From Niabella sp. (lineage in GTDB: Bacteria > Bacteroidota > Bacteroidia > Chitinophagales > Chitinophagaceae), in contig JAGIAQ010000027.1 in the NCBI GenBank assembly GCA_017744795.1, positions 1-40,563 of the forward strand: a stretch of DNA of 40,563 nt, written 5' to 3'. Every line of letters begins with the position of its first letter. Position 1 is the first letter of the stretch. This document shows positions 7,635 to 15,908 of this stretch, one piece after another. The translations under genes were made by a program, and so were the position numbers. The notes under the pieces were generated by a model. The model made no database searches. It was not told the origin of the DNA and was given only the letters and a program-made list of their open reading frames with translations.

Positions 7635-7988
7635 ATGTACGCATTAAAAAACAAAGTTCAGTTGATCGGGAACCTGGGAAACAACCCGGAAGTTAAAGCC
7701 ACTGTGAATGGTAAAAAGATGGCCCGTTTTTCTATCGCTACCAGTGAAACCTATAAAAACGCCAATGGGGAGCGGGTAACAGAAACGCAATGGCATAACC
7801 TGGTAGCCTGGGGAAAGGTTGCCGACATTGTTGGCAAATATCTTGAAAAAGGCCGCGAGGTAGCTATTGAAGGGAAATTGATCCACCGCCAGTACGAAGA
7901 CAAGAATGGTCAGAAACAGTACATTACCGAAGTTCAGGTACAGGAACTGCTGTTGCTTTCGGGCGGCCATAAGAATGCCATGGATTAA
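7635..7988 (+). CDS. ssb: Single-stranded DNA-binding protein, short form
   Basis: A 117-aa protein that is almost entirely the OB-fold of the Ssb family: MYALKNKVQLIGNLGNNPEV at the start, then KMARFSIATSE, TQWHNLVAWGKVADIVGKYLEKGREVAIEGKL and YITEVQVQELLLL. The family coats single-stranded DNA as tetramers during replication and repair. The usual flexible tail and acidic tip (DDIPF type) that recruits partner proteins is missing; the protein ends SGGHKNAMD. This suggests an accessory Ssb rather than the housekeeping one, or a lineage form without the tip. It is monocistronic, with an intrinsic terminator 26 bases after the stop. Confidence 0.93.
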   Translation: MYALKNKVQLIGNLGNNPEVKATVNGKKMARFSIATSETYKNANGERVTETQWHNLVAWGKVADIVGKYLEKGREVAIEGKLIHRQYEDKNGQKQYITEVQVQELLLLSGGHKNAMD

Positions 7989-8013
7989 ACGGGAAAGGTC
8001 GTTGCTAACCTAT

Positions 8014-8042
8014 GCCGCTCCGGTTCGGGGGCGGCTTTTTTT
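8014..8042 (+). terminator. Rho-independent terminator of ssb
   Basis: GCCGC at 8014-8018 pairs with GCGGC at 8031-8035. The stem is extended inward by T-G, C-G and C-G pairs and is followed directly by seven T residues (8036-8042). Confidence 0.9.
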
Positions 8043-8050
8043 ATGCGCAT

Positions 8051-8083
8051 TAAAAAACACCCGGAATGGCTGATCCCGGGTGT
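8051..8083 (-). terminator. Rho-independent terminator of the hsp20 gene
   Basis: ACACCCGG (8057-8064) pairs perfectly with CCGGGTGT (8076-8083). The A-run at 8052-8057 becomes a U-run after the hairpin on the minus strand, 18 bases past the hsp20 stop codon. It lies back to back with the ssb terminator. Confidence 0.88.
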
Positions 8084-8100
8084 GTATTGATGGATGTGTT

Positions 8101-8532
8101 TTATAAAACCGTTACTTCCTGTGCTGGTTTTGTTGTTTCGGGGTTTTTATTCAGGGTAACTTTTAGTACGCCCTCTTCATAAACTGCGCTGACCGTATCT
8201 GTGAGCACTTTATTATTCAGTTTAAAGGAACGTTCAAAAGGCCCCGCCTGGTATTCCTGGTAAATATACTGCGCACTATTGCCTGATTCATTTGGCGCGT
8301 ATTTAATAGTAAGCACTTCTTCATTGATTGAAATTTTGAAATGCTCTTTTTTCAATCCAGCTGCATATAACGCCACAATGTAGGCGGTATCGGTTTCTTC
8401 AATGTTAACGGCTTTGCGGTCGCTCATAAATTGGTGCAGCTTATGCGCCCAGGGATTGCCTTCTCTGAATTTTCTTCCCCAAAATCCGCAGTGTTTAAAA
8501 TGCTGATCATTGATCGGTTGATTTGTATACAT
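8101..8532 (-). CDS. Hsp20/alpha-crystallin family small heat-shock protein
   Basis: A 143-aa ATP-independent holdase chaperone. The alpha-crystallin domain spans roughly residues 48-136, starting DTAYIVALYAAGLKKEHFKISI and ending with the family signature EEGVLKVTLNK, where GVL is the conserved core. A short N-terminal arm rich in Phe, Trp and His precedes it, and a C-terminal tail (PAQEVTVL) carries a V-x-V/L element that normally docks to the next subunit. Length is typical. It follows a small membrane-protein gene by 32 bases on the same strand and ends at a strong terminator, so the two probably form a two-gene stress transcript. Confidence 0.93.
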   Translation of the reverse strand: MYTNQPINDQHFKHCGFWGRKFREGNPWAHKLHQFMSDRKAVNIEETDTAYIVALYAAGLKKEHFKISINEEVLTIKYAPNESGNSAQYIYQEYQAGPFERSFKLNNKVLTDTVSAVYEEGVLKVTLNKNPETTKPAQEVTVL

Positions 8533-8564
8533 GATTATTTGCTTTTAAAGTGAAATGAATATTG

Positions 8565-8861
8565 TTAATTGATTGGAATGATGGCTTCGCCGGAAGTTTG
8601 TGCCTTGGTGAACACAGGTTGTAAAGTGGCAGGAGTGTTCATTGAATGATAATAAGGAGACGGCCCTAATGTCATTCCATTATTTATCATCCATTTAGCC
8701 CTGGCTTTTGAGAAGATCTTCCCGGCAATAAAAGTGATAACGCCTATTGCCACTACCAGGATCAATAGCTTGAAAACCAGGAAAAGCATTAGTGAAGCCA
8801 GTCCAGTTAAAATAGCCAGCGCCGCCAGCCGGGGAAGCATAAATAAAAATTTCTGTTTCAT
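8565..8861 (-). CDS. Small membrane protein, unknown function
   Basis: A 98-aa protein. The first ~50 residues are almost continuously hydrophobic (MLPRLAALAILTGLASLML, then FKLLILVVAIGVITFIAG), best read as two membrane helices with a tight turn. A basic patch (KIFSKARAKWM) follows, which by the positive-inside rule puts the C-terminus in the cytoplasm. The last 40 residues are polar and Pro/Thr-rich. No family is recognised. It directly precedes hsp20 on the same strand with a 32-base gap, so a stress-related or envelope role is possible but only by association. Confidence 0.7.
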   Translation of the reverse strand: MKQKFLFMLPRLAALAILTGLASLMLFLVFKLLILVVAIGVITFIAGKIFSKARAKWMINNGMTLGPSPYYHSMNTPATLQPVFTKAQTSGEAIIPIN

Positions 8862-9044
8862 TTTTTTTGTTTTATATGTTTAAAAATGGTTCTTACTATT
8901 GAAGACGGGATAGGGTTTGTTTTACTTTAAAAAACTTTTTTATTTTCCGTTTTATGCAAAAAATATAGTACTATGGTGTTCTGAGGGAGGTAGTTGCGGT
9001 TTATTTTAAAAGTCTGAACAACTTCATTAGCAAAATACAGTCTA

Positions 9045-9704
9045 ATGATTAATTTAGAAGAAAAAATGCTTCAGAATCGCGTTGATCCCGAGGGAAGGTT
9101 AATTATTACACTCGCCAGAGGGGATTGGATGGGCAACCGCGGCCGGATCCATAATGAAAAAAAAGAGATCGTTCATTCTTTTAGACTAAAGGCGTGGATC
9201 ACCTGTTTGCTTGCGTTCAGAGGGCGGCGGAGAGAGGTGATGGCACCCAACCGGTACACGGAATTGTTTTTTCTTGATGAGGCAACATCCTTTGCTGCGG
9301 GCCATCGTCCCTGTTTTGAGTGCCGGAGAAAAGATTATGAACGGTTTAAACTATTTTGGCTAAAAGGCAATCCGGATAGGGGTTTTGATGAACGGACCTC
9401 CATAAAAGAGATCGATAAGGTTCTTCACGAAGAGCGCATCACAAAGGATGGGGTAAAGCGAACGTATAAGGAGCAATTTAAAAATTTGCCAGACGGGGCA
9501 TTTATCCTGGTTGGAGAACAACCTTTTTTGGTGGCCGGAGGGGAACGCTTCGAATGGTCGCCTTATGGCTATAAAGTGAGGTCCTCTATATCAGGCACAG
9601 AACACGTTTCTGTACTTACTCCCCGCTCGATCATTAATGCATTTAAGGCAGGCTACCGCCCGCAACTCCATAAAAGTTGTTTTGCCCGTATGGCTGATCA
9701 ATAA
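9045..9704 (+). CDS. Conserved hypothetical protein with a GHRPCFEC motif
   Basis: A 219-aa soluble protein. An alternative start at 9066 would remove seven residues. Conserved-looking blocks are ARGDWMGNRGRIHN (24-37), NRYTELFFLDEATSFAAGHRPCFECRRKDY (69-98) with cysteines 90 and 93, and TPRSIINAFKAGYRP near the C-terminus. Proteins with this same block order occur in several phyla, notably alphaproteobacteria, but I know of no assigned function. Scattered conserved Arg, Glu, His and Cys residues suggest an enzyme or metal site rather than a structural protein; this is inference. It stands alone between the divergent hsp20 unit and the polysaccharide lyase, 67 bases upstream of the latter, so co-transcription is possible. 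Confidence 0.7.
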   Translation: MINLEEKMLQNRVDPEGRLIITLARGDWMGNRGRIHNEKKEIVHSFRLKAWITCLLAFRGRRREVMAPNRYTELFFLDEATSFAAGHRPCFECRRKDYERFKLFWLKGNPDRGFDERTSIKEIDKVLHEERITKDGVKRTYKEQFKNLPDGAFILVGEQPFLVAGGERFEWSPYGYKVRSSISGTEHVSVLTPRSIINAFKAGYRPQLHKSCFARMADQ

Positions 9705-9712
9705 ATTTTTTT

Positions 9713-9727
9713 TCCGGCTTCGCCGGA
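9713..9727. repeat. Small GC hairpin between the hypothetical gene and the PL8 lyase
   Basis: TCCGGC (9713-9718) and GCCGGA (9722-9727) form a 6-bp stem with a 3-base loop. The T-run precedes rather than follows it on the plus strand, so it is not a canonical plus-strand terminator. Confidence 0.4.
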
Positions 9728-9771
9728 TTCGGACGAGGTTATGAGTAAATTTAAAAAATATAAACAAGTTC

Positions 9772-11874
9772 ATGAGTAAGAAAATTGGCTTTATCATTAC
9801 CGTATTACTGCTTCCTTTTTGTTTGTTCGCAAGTTTCAGCGCCGCTGCTCTCGCCAGAACTGATTCGTTGAGCGTGTTAAAGAAGCATGTGCTTCAAAAT
9901 ATACTTTCGGGTAAGCCGGATGATGCAACCGGGCTTTCTTTTGCCGCGCACCAGCAAAAAGATGGCTCCTGGCAGGATATCGATTATTCCAGTAAAATAA
10001 GAGGCGGGTGGCCGGTAACGGATCACCTGGGCCGCCTGTTGAATATGGCGATGATTTACGTGGCAAACCCGGGGTTAAAAGAGCACACCGCACTAAAGAC
10101 CGAACTTTCAACGGGGCTTGATTACTGGCTCAATAATGATTTTATATGCCCCAACTGGTGGTATCCGCAGATAGGGGTTCCCCGGTTGCTGGGGCAGCTA
10201 ATGCTTTTACTGGAACCGGAGCTAACTAAAACCCAGCTGGAAAAAGGTGTCCGGATCCTGGACCGTGCTAAAATCGGTATGACCGGTCAGAATAAAGTAT
10301 GGCTTTCGGGAAATGTTATTTACAAAAGTTTACTGACCGGTGATATTGCACCGATCAGGGCAGCCGTATCGGCTATTGAAAGCGAGATCGTCGTTTCTGA
10401 AAATGAGGGCGTGCAACCGGATTACTCTTTTCATCAGCATGGGCCACAGCAGCAATTTGGGAACTATGGCTTATCCTTTGCAGGCGATATGGAAATGTGG
10501 GCATCTATTTTTCATGGAACGCCTTTTCAAATGGATGAGAAAAAAATAGCTATACTGCGTAATTACCTGCTTATGGGGATGCGCTGGGTACTGTGGAAAG
10601 GAAGCATGGACATTAGCGCCTGTGGCCGGCAAATAACCGTAGATGCGCCGGTAAGAAAGGCCACAATGGTAAAAGGCATTCTTGCCCGGATGCCGGAAAT
10701 TGACCCTGCGTATAAGGCGGAATATTTATCCGCGATGGATGACTTTAACGGGAACAAACATTTCTGGAAGTCGGATATGACGATCCATCACCGGAAGGAT
10801 TTTTATGTTTCTGTAAAAATGTGCTCGGCACGCGTGGGCGGTGGCGAATCCTGTAATGAAGAAAATGTATTGGGCTATCACCTGGGTGATGGGGCTACCT
10901 ATTTTTACCAGTCGGGGAAAGAGTACACTAATATTTTTCCTTTTTGGGACTGGAAGTTAGTACCCGGCACTACTACTTATCATGATGACACTGCACTTCC
11001 TGTTTTGCCTTGCAGCGGGTACACTATTAAAAGCAATTTTGTAGGAGGCGTTGATGATGCGATGAACGGTGTGGCTACGATGGCCTATATTCGTGATGGT
11101 GTATTTGCTCAAAAATCCTGGTTCTTTTTAAATAGTAGCATTGTATGCCTGGGCGCGGGCATTCATGCTTCGGCGGAACGCCCCGTGACCACCGCAGTGA
11201 ACCAATGTTTGCTCAACGGCAAGGTAACTGTAAAAGCAGGTGAAAAAATAAGTGCGCCGGGAAAAGGTCAGCAAAGCCTGCAGCATGTTTCCTGGGTTAT
11301 TCACGACAAATGGGGTTATTATTTTCCGGATCATAATAATGTGATGTTGAGTTGTCAGACCCAAACGGGCGACTGGAACCGGCTGATGCGCAGCCAACGC
11401 TCAAAGGAAATGAAAAATGATGTTTTCACTTTATGGATCGATCATGGGAAAAATCCGCAGGATGCTTCTTATGCCTATTATGTATTTCCGGCAGCCGATA
11501 CGCAGCAGATCGATACACGTGCGCAGGCTATTAAGATCCAGAACGATCAAAACATCCAGGTTGCGGAGGATGTGGCGCATTTTATCAGTGGGTTTGTTTT
11601 TGTAAGAGCGGGCACTGTTGTGTCTGCAACTTTTGGAAAACTCAGCGTTGATATTCCGGCGGTTTTGCTGCTGTCAAAAAAAGGGGCTCAAACCAGCCTG
11701 TCGATAGCGGATCCTACCCATCAACAGCAAACAGTACATGTTGTATTGCCAGGCAACCGGAAAAGCAAGGCCGCAAAAGGTGTTTTTGATCCCAATAAAA
11801 ATGAAACTTCTTTTGCAATTGAATTGCCCCGAGGAATGGATGCAGGAAAAAGCGTTCAGCTGGTGGTTGAATGA
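9772..11874 (+). CDS. Secreted polysaccharide lyase family 8 (chondroitin/hyaluronan/xanthan lyase type)
   Basis: A 700-aa protein with a signal peptide (about residues 1-28). Residues 30-370 form the alpha/alpha toroid and the rest the beta-sandwich domains of PL8. The catalytic set of the family can be placed: Asn174 (TGQNKVW), His223 (FHQHGPQQQ), Tyr232 (FGNYG) and Arg286 (CGRQI). The His-Tyr spacing of 9 and Tyr-Arg spacing of 54 fit chondroitin AC lyases of Bacteroidota, which are also about 700 aa. NWWYPQIGVP at 128-137 is the aromatic patch lining the cleft. The reaction is beta-elimination at uronic acids in glycosaminoglycans or related polymers, in the periplasm or outside the cell. 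Substrate cannot be fixed from sequence alone. No SusC/D pair lies nearby. Confidence 0.92.
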   Translation: MSKKIGFIITVLLLPFCLFASFSAAALARTDSLSVLKKHVLQNILSGKPDDATGLSFAAHQQKDGSWQDIDYSSKIRGGWPVTDHLGRLLNMAMIYVANPGLKEHTALKTELSTGLDYWLNNDFICPNWWYPQIGVPRLLGQLMLLLEPELTKTQLEKGVRILDRAKIGMTGQNKVWLSGNVIYKSLLTGDIAPIRAAVSAIESEIVVSENEGVQPDYSFHQHGPQQQFGNYGLSFAGDMEMWASIFHGTPFQMDEKKIAILRNYLLMGMRWVLWKGSMDISACGRQITVDAPVRKATMVKGILARMPEIDPAYKAEYLSAMDDFNGNKHFWKSDMTIHHRKDFYVSVKMCSARVGGGESCNEENVLGYHLGDGATYFYQSGKEYTNIFPFWDWKLVPGTTTYHDDTALPVLPCSGYTIKSNFVGGVDDAMNGVATMAYIRDGVFAQKSWFFLNSSIVCLGAGIHASAERPVTTAVNQCLLNGKVTVKAGEKISAPGKGQQSLQHVSWVIHDKWGYYFPDHNNVMLSCQTQTGDWNRLMRSQRSKEMKNDVFTLWIDHGKNPQDASYAYYVFPAADTQQIDTRAQAIKIQNDQNIQVAEDVAHFISGFVFVRAGTVVSATFGKLSVDIPAVLLLSKKGAQTSLSIADPTHQQQTVHVVLPGNRKSKAAKGVFDPNKNETSFAIELPRGMDAGKSVQLVVE

Positions 11875-12597
11875 AGAAATGTAAAATATTGAATGGAAAA
11901 TGTAAACGGCTGGATGGGGGCGTAATTTAAAGACTGCCACGAATGCACGAATGTAATATCTGGTGCTGCGGTTTCAAAAAATAGACACGAATCAAAATAC
12001 GCCGCTGGCGCATATTCGTGCATTCTGTACAACTAAATCGCTTAAACTAATTTTTAACCCCGTCCGTACCGGCGCGGGCGGGCACATAGATTCAATAGAA
12101 ACCATAGCATTTAAGGCAACAGAGGTTCTCCACACGGCAGGGAACCTTGCTAATGTGTTTTTATGTTTTCTTGTATCTGTAGAGTTCTATGTGGTTAAAA
12201 TAATTTCGTTGTATCCTTAAATCATGCTGCAGCATAGGACAATGAGATTCGTGGCATTGAACAATAGCAGTATAAACACCAAGCACGCGCTATGTGAGCA
12301 ATTTTACTAGTCCATCACCAATATAGGCTACTTTTATAAAAAGGGCGTCCAATAATTTGGAATGCGCTGCCTTCTGATCTTATCTTCAACTTGCAAAAAG
12401 AAACCTTTAAATCACTCTGCAAAAATTTGAAGTATTAAATAGCATGTAACCACAACTGTCCGGCAAATCAAACCTGCTGCCATGTTAAATAATTTAAGTT
12501 ATGGAAAATCCCGGTTACCGTCTGACAGGGCAAGGGACGCTTGTGTTTGCAATGGAACAATACCTCTTATAGTATGCAGAAGAATTGATTGATCAAA
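11875..12597. other. Gene-free stretch before the eCIS operon
   Basis: 723 bases without a convincing gene. The first half (11935-12256) is a nested palindromic repeat listed separately. The second half (12260-12597) is AT-rich and must hold the promoter of the eCIS operon if that is transcribed as a unit. I found only a weak -7-like element (TAATTTG at 12353-12359) and no clear terminator for the lyase. Open frames of 85 and 36 codons here lack coding character. Confidence 0.6.
11935..12256. repeat. Nested palindromic intergenic element
   Basis: The outer arms are TGCCACGAAT (11935-11944) and ATTCGTGGCA (12247-12256). Inside, GAATGCACGAAT (11941-11952) pairs with ATTCGTGCATTC (12014-12025). 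CACGAAT/ATTCGTG (11986-11992, 12014-12020) enclose CGCC-GCT-GGCG (12000-12010). CACATAG/CTATGTG (12083-12089, 12187-12193) enclose GCAA..GGTTC / GAACCTTGC (12116-12128, 12142-12150). The layered symmetry suggests a degenerate interspersed repeat or small non-autonomous element. Confidence 0.55.
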
Positions 12598-13215
12598 ATG
12601 ATACGGACTGCATTTGAATTTATAAAAGGCGCATTGGACGCATATATTGCGGATCGGGAAAACGATCCCGCAAACTATTCGCCCGGAAATATTGTTGAGC
12701 TCGGCTCCGTCGTTTCCCCGTTTAATAATAATACAAGCTTCGATACTACCAAACATATAACCCTGACCCTTATTGGTGTGGAAGAAGAACGGCGCGAAGG
12801 GAAAAGACCGTATATGGTGGCAACTGATGATCGGAAGATGCTGAAGCTAAACCCGCCCGTAGAGCTGAATCTGCTGCTGCTTTGCATCGCCCATAGTGCA
12901 GATTATAATACGGCGCTGCGCGACCTTTCGGATGTGGTTGCTTTTTTTCAGGCAAACGCCGTTTTTGATGAACAGAAGTTCCCCGACCTGAATGCTTCTG
13001 TTCTGGCGCCCGGAGAAGAGCCCTGGCAGCGGATCGACCGGCTGAGCTTCCGCCTGCACAATTTATCTTTTGAACAGCAGAATAATTTATGGGGAATGTT
13101 CGGCAGCAAATATGTTCCCAGCGTTATTTATAAAATGACTTTACTCACCGTACTGGATACCCGGAGCAGGGAAGCTACACCGGCAATTGTAGAACTGGGG
13201 GTGCTTGATAAATGA
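12598..13215 (+). CDS. eCIS tube terminator/cap protein, DUF4255 (Pvc16/Afp16-like)
   Basis: A 205-aa cytoplasmic protein from the ATG at 12598; a TTG three codons upstream is less likely. The N-terminal half (MIRTAFEFIKGALDAYI ... NIVELGSVV ... ITLTLIGVEEERREGK) and the block NPPVELNLLLLCIAHSADYNTALRDLSDVVAFFQ are the DUF4255 pattern. In characterised eCIS (AFP, PVC) the DUF4255 protein caps the end of the tube and sheath distal to the baseplate and stops polymerisation. It is the first gene of the operon, 7 bases before the next gene. In Photorhabdus PVC operons the equivalent gene is last among the structural genes, so the order here is the Bacteroidota arrangement. Confidence 0.9.
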   Translation: MIRTAFEFIKGALDAYIADRENDPANYSPGNIVELGSVVSPFNNNTSFDTTKHITLTLIGVEEERREGKRPYMVATDDRKMLKLNPPVELNLLLLCIAHSADYNTALRDLSDVVAFFQANAVFDEQKFPDLNASVLAPGEEPWQRIDRLSFRLHNLSFEQQNNLWGMFGSKYVPSVIYKMTLLTVLDTRSREATPAIVELGVLDK

Positions 13216-13222
13216 TTGAAAT

Positions 13223-14401
13223 ATGAGCGGCATTCAGATTGTATATAAAGAGTTATTCCGGTTAACGGTAGCACAGCCGTTCTATCAAAATGGCTTTTAC
13301 CGGGAAGCCGGTGCGGCGCCTGATATACAGCTGGTTCCTACACCGGAAACAGTTGCTGTTATGGGCCGCCTGAATTTTTTAATGCGCACTAACGCGCCTG
13401 ATGGCGGTATAATAGTACTGGCGCGTACGGCCGGAGTAACTGCTGGTGACCCGCTTTTACGATTCCCGCCGGGGCCCGGCGATGTATTGACCTTTCTGAT
13501 GGTATTAAACAATCCCGAGCTGGTTAATTTTGATGACCTGCCTTTGCAATCCGGGAGTGACAGTGCGCTTTATTTTACCAATACGGTGAACGATCCTGCG
13601 GCGTTAAGAGCCAACCTTCATCTTTCAAAAGATGCAACTGGTGTCGATGGTTTAAATGATTCCATAAAGGTGTCAGGGGATAACTACCGGTTTCATTATA
13701 ATGCGCCCGTTGCCGCCGGCGCCGCGGTTGTAAAATACAGCAGGACCGGTCAATCGATTCTGCCCGCTGCCGTTATCAATGCCGGCGGACAGTGTGATCT
13801 GATGTTCAATCTGGCTGGATTGCCCGGGGGCAGCTGTACGTTGTTGATCAGCGGAACGCCGGTGGATACATTCTATTATTTGAGTACCGGCGCAGGGCTG
13901 CGGGTATTCGGTGTCATTGAAATATCGCTGAATCCTGCACTGCCGGCCAATTACCGCGTTGTGGAAGCCGATCGTTCGCTGAGCAATGAGCGCCCGTTTT
14001 ATCAGCTCCGCTTTAAAAACAGGGAAACCTTCTGGCGTTATACGATCCAGCTGCAAAAAACAAGCCCGATATTTTTGGAAATGGCGGCGATGAGCCCGGC
14101 GGAACGGGCCGATTTTGTAAGCAAAGTCAATATTGTTACCAATGATGCGTCCCTTCTTAGTTTCAGTATGACAACGGCATCTGATACTGAGTGGGTGTTT
14201 GAATCGGTAGCCACGCTGGCGCTGCGGGAAAAATATAATGTGGCTTCGAATGTGCCCTTGCAACTTTCTTTGAAAAAGAATCTGAATGATCTGTCCACGC
14301 CGGCAAAAGTTGTAAAAGATAATTTACCGTTTCCTTCTACCCGCAATCTGGATGCTACGGCGCCTCCAAAAATGTATTCTGATGTATTTATGATACTTTA
14401 A
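13223..14401 (+). CDS. Unrecognised eCIS-associated protein, possibly a cap adaptor
   Basis: A 392-aa protein with no signal peptide and no membrane segment. It starts VYKELFRLTVAQPFYQNGFYREAG and is rich in short beta-prone segments, Gly-Pro turns (FPPGPGD) and Asn/Asp, suggesting a multi-domain beta-sandwich structural protein. I recognise no catalytic motif. It sits between the DUF4255 cap gene (7-base gap) and the sheath gene (11-base gap), so it is probably a structural part at the cap/sheath end. The Algoriphagus eCIS has a described cap adaptor and a tube plug, and this could be one of those; that is inference from position, not from motifs. Confidence 0.65.
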   Translation: MSGIQIVYKELFRLTVAQPFYQNGFYREAGAAPDIQLVPTPETVAVMGRLNFLMRTNAPDGGIIVLARTAGVTAGDPLLRFPPGPGDVLTFLMVLNNPELVNFDDLPLQSGSDSALYFTNTVNDPAALRANLHLSKDATGVDGLNDSIKVSGDNYRFHYNAPVAAGAAVVKYSRTGQSILPAAVINAGGQCDLMFNLAGLPGGSCTLLISGTPVDTFYYLSTGAGLRVFGVIEISLNPALPANYRVVEADRSLSNERPFYQLRFKNRETFWRYTIQLQKTSPIFLEMAAMSPAERADFVSKVNIVTNDASLLSFSMTTASDTEWVFESVATLALREKYNVASNVPLQLSLKKNLNDLSTPAKVVKDNLPFPSTRNLDATAPPKMYSDVFMIL

Positions 14402-14412
14402 AACTATATAAA

Positions 14413-15876
14413 ATGGCAGTAGTAAAACTCTCGACACCTGGCGTTTATGTACAGGAAATACCCTCCCTTCCACCTTCCGTTGCCGAAGTGGCAACAGCGA
14501 TACCCGCCTTTGTAGGGTACACCGAAAAGGCTGATAAAATTGCTCCCGGCGACCTGCTGCTGATCCCGACAAAGATCAGCGGTATGGCGGAGTTTATCAC
14601 GTTGTATGGTGGGCCACCCATTGAAACGGCCGATAGCATTAAGATTGGTGTAACCGATGCTGGAGGTAGTCAGTATAGTATAAAGTTCGATTACGATGAT
14701 TCCAAGCGCTCGCCCTTCAAATTATACTATTCATTGCAGAGCTTTTTTGATAACGGGGGCGGTACCTGTTTTATCGTTGCAGCGGGAAATTATGTTACCG
14801 GGGGAGCTGCTGCTACTATCAGCGACAGTGATCTGACGACAGGGTTGGACAAAGCAAAAGATGTTGATGAAGTTACCTTATTGGTGGTTCCTGAAATGGC
14901 GGCAACCGGATCCGCTGCTAGTTATACCAAGGTGGTGCAGAAAATGATCAGCCAGGCGGCAGATCCGGATCTGCGGGACCGGTTTGCGATCATCGACCCA
15001 TATAAAGTAACACCATTAAGCAAAACTTATACAGACGGTGACCTGGATGCAGATATTCAATATATCAGGGATGCAACGGTGGGGCCTGAATCCGATCGTT
15101 ATGCTGCGGCTTATTATCCTTCTGTTGTGAGTTCTTATGCCCATCAATATGACTTTGATAATCTCACAATTGACTCGTATAGTCTGGCAGCCGGAGCAAC
15201 TGCTTCGCTGACGGTAGCAGTGGGAGATAAAATGAGTAAATTCTCCGGTTCTGTTTTTTATAACAAGGTAAAGGACGCGCTGGGTAATGAATGGGTGGTG
15301 TTGCCTCCTTCCGGTGCAGTAGCAGGCGTGTATACAAGAGTGGACAATACAAAAGGCGTTTGGAAGGCCCCTGCCAATGAAGCTGTGTTATCGGTGGTAA
15401 GTCCGGTTGTTAATCTGTCCAGCCGGCAGCAGGAAGATCTGAATGTGGATCCGGTCAGCGGCAAATCCGTTAACGTCATTCGTTCCTTCCCCGGCTTTGG
15501 TACCCTGGTGTGGGGTGCAAGAACGCTTAATGGTAATGATAATGAATGGCGCTATGTGAGTGTACGCCGGTTTTTTATCATGGTGGAAGAATCCATCAAA
15601 AAGTCGATTCAATGGGCCGTGTTCGAACCGAATGCCATTGGCACCTGGGTGAAAGTAAGCGCGATGATTGAAAACTATTTGTATAAAAAATGGCAGGAGG
15701 GAGCACTGGCAGGCGCCAAAGCCGATCAGGCCTATTACGTACATGTGGGGCTGGGTTCTACGATGAATGCCACCGATGTGCTGGAAGGGCGTATGAATGT
15801 AGAGATCGGAATGGCTGTGGTGCGGCCCGCAGAATTTATCGTATTGAAATTTACGCAAATGGTGCAGCAGTCCTGA
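14413..15876 (+). CDS. Contractile sheath protein (phage tail sheath family)
   Basis: A 487-aa sheath subunit. The N-terminus LSTPGVYVQEIPSLPPSVAEVATAIPAFVGYTEKA is the family hallmark: the strand that is donated between neighbouring subunits. The C-terminus (NVIRSFPGFGTLVWGARTL, RRFFIMVEESIKKSIQWAVFEPN, then VEIGMAVVRPAEFIVLKFTQ) forms the handshake domain facing the tube. The middle (about 90-330) is the variable surface domain. Contraction of the sheath drives the inner tube and spike through the target membrane. Only one sheath gene is present, whereas PVC and AFP operons carry three paralogues, so all rings must be built from this one protein. Confidence 0.96.
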   Translation: MAVVKLSTPGVYVQEIPSLPPSVAEVATAIPAFVGYTEKADKIAPGDLLLIPTKISGMAEFITLYGGPPIETADSIKIGVTDAGGSQYSIKFDYDDSKRSPFKLYYSLQSFFDNGGGTCFIVAAGNYVTGGAAATISDSDLTTGLDKAKDVDEVTLLVVPEMAATGSAASYTKVVQKMISQAADPDLRDRFAIIDPYKVTPLSKTYTDGDLDADIQYIRDATVGPESDRYAAAYYPSVVSSYAHQYDFDNLTIDSYSLAAGATASLTVAVGDKMSKFSGSVFYNKVKDALGNEWVVLPPSGAVAGVYTRVDNTKGVWKAPANEAVLSVVSPVVNLSSRQQEDLNVDPVSGKSVNVIRSFPGFGTLVWGARTLNGNDNEWRYVSVRRFFIMVEESIKKSIQWAVFEPNAIGTWVKVSAMIENYLYKKWQEGALAGAKADQAYYVHVGLGSTMNATDVLEGRMNVEIGMAVVRPAEFIVLKFTQMVQQS

Positions 15877-15908
15877 TCTATTAAATTGAAAAACTTAAAT
15901 CAAATAAA

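Noticed and set aside
11963-12220. 85-codon open frame in the gene-free stretch before the eCIS
   Set aside because: It runs across nested palindromes, has no recognisable domain and no codon character like its neighbours; it is best explained as chance in repeat DNA.
12482-12592. 36-codon open frame starting at an ATG just upstream of the cap gene
   Set aside because: Cys- and Arg-rich random-looking peptide, no conserved pattern; it ends just before the cap start but nothing supports translation.
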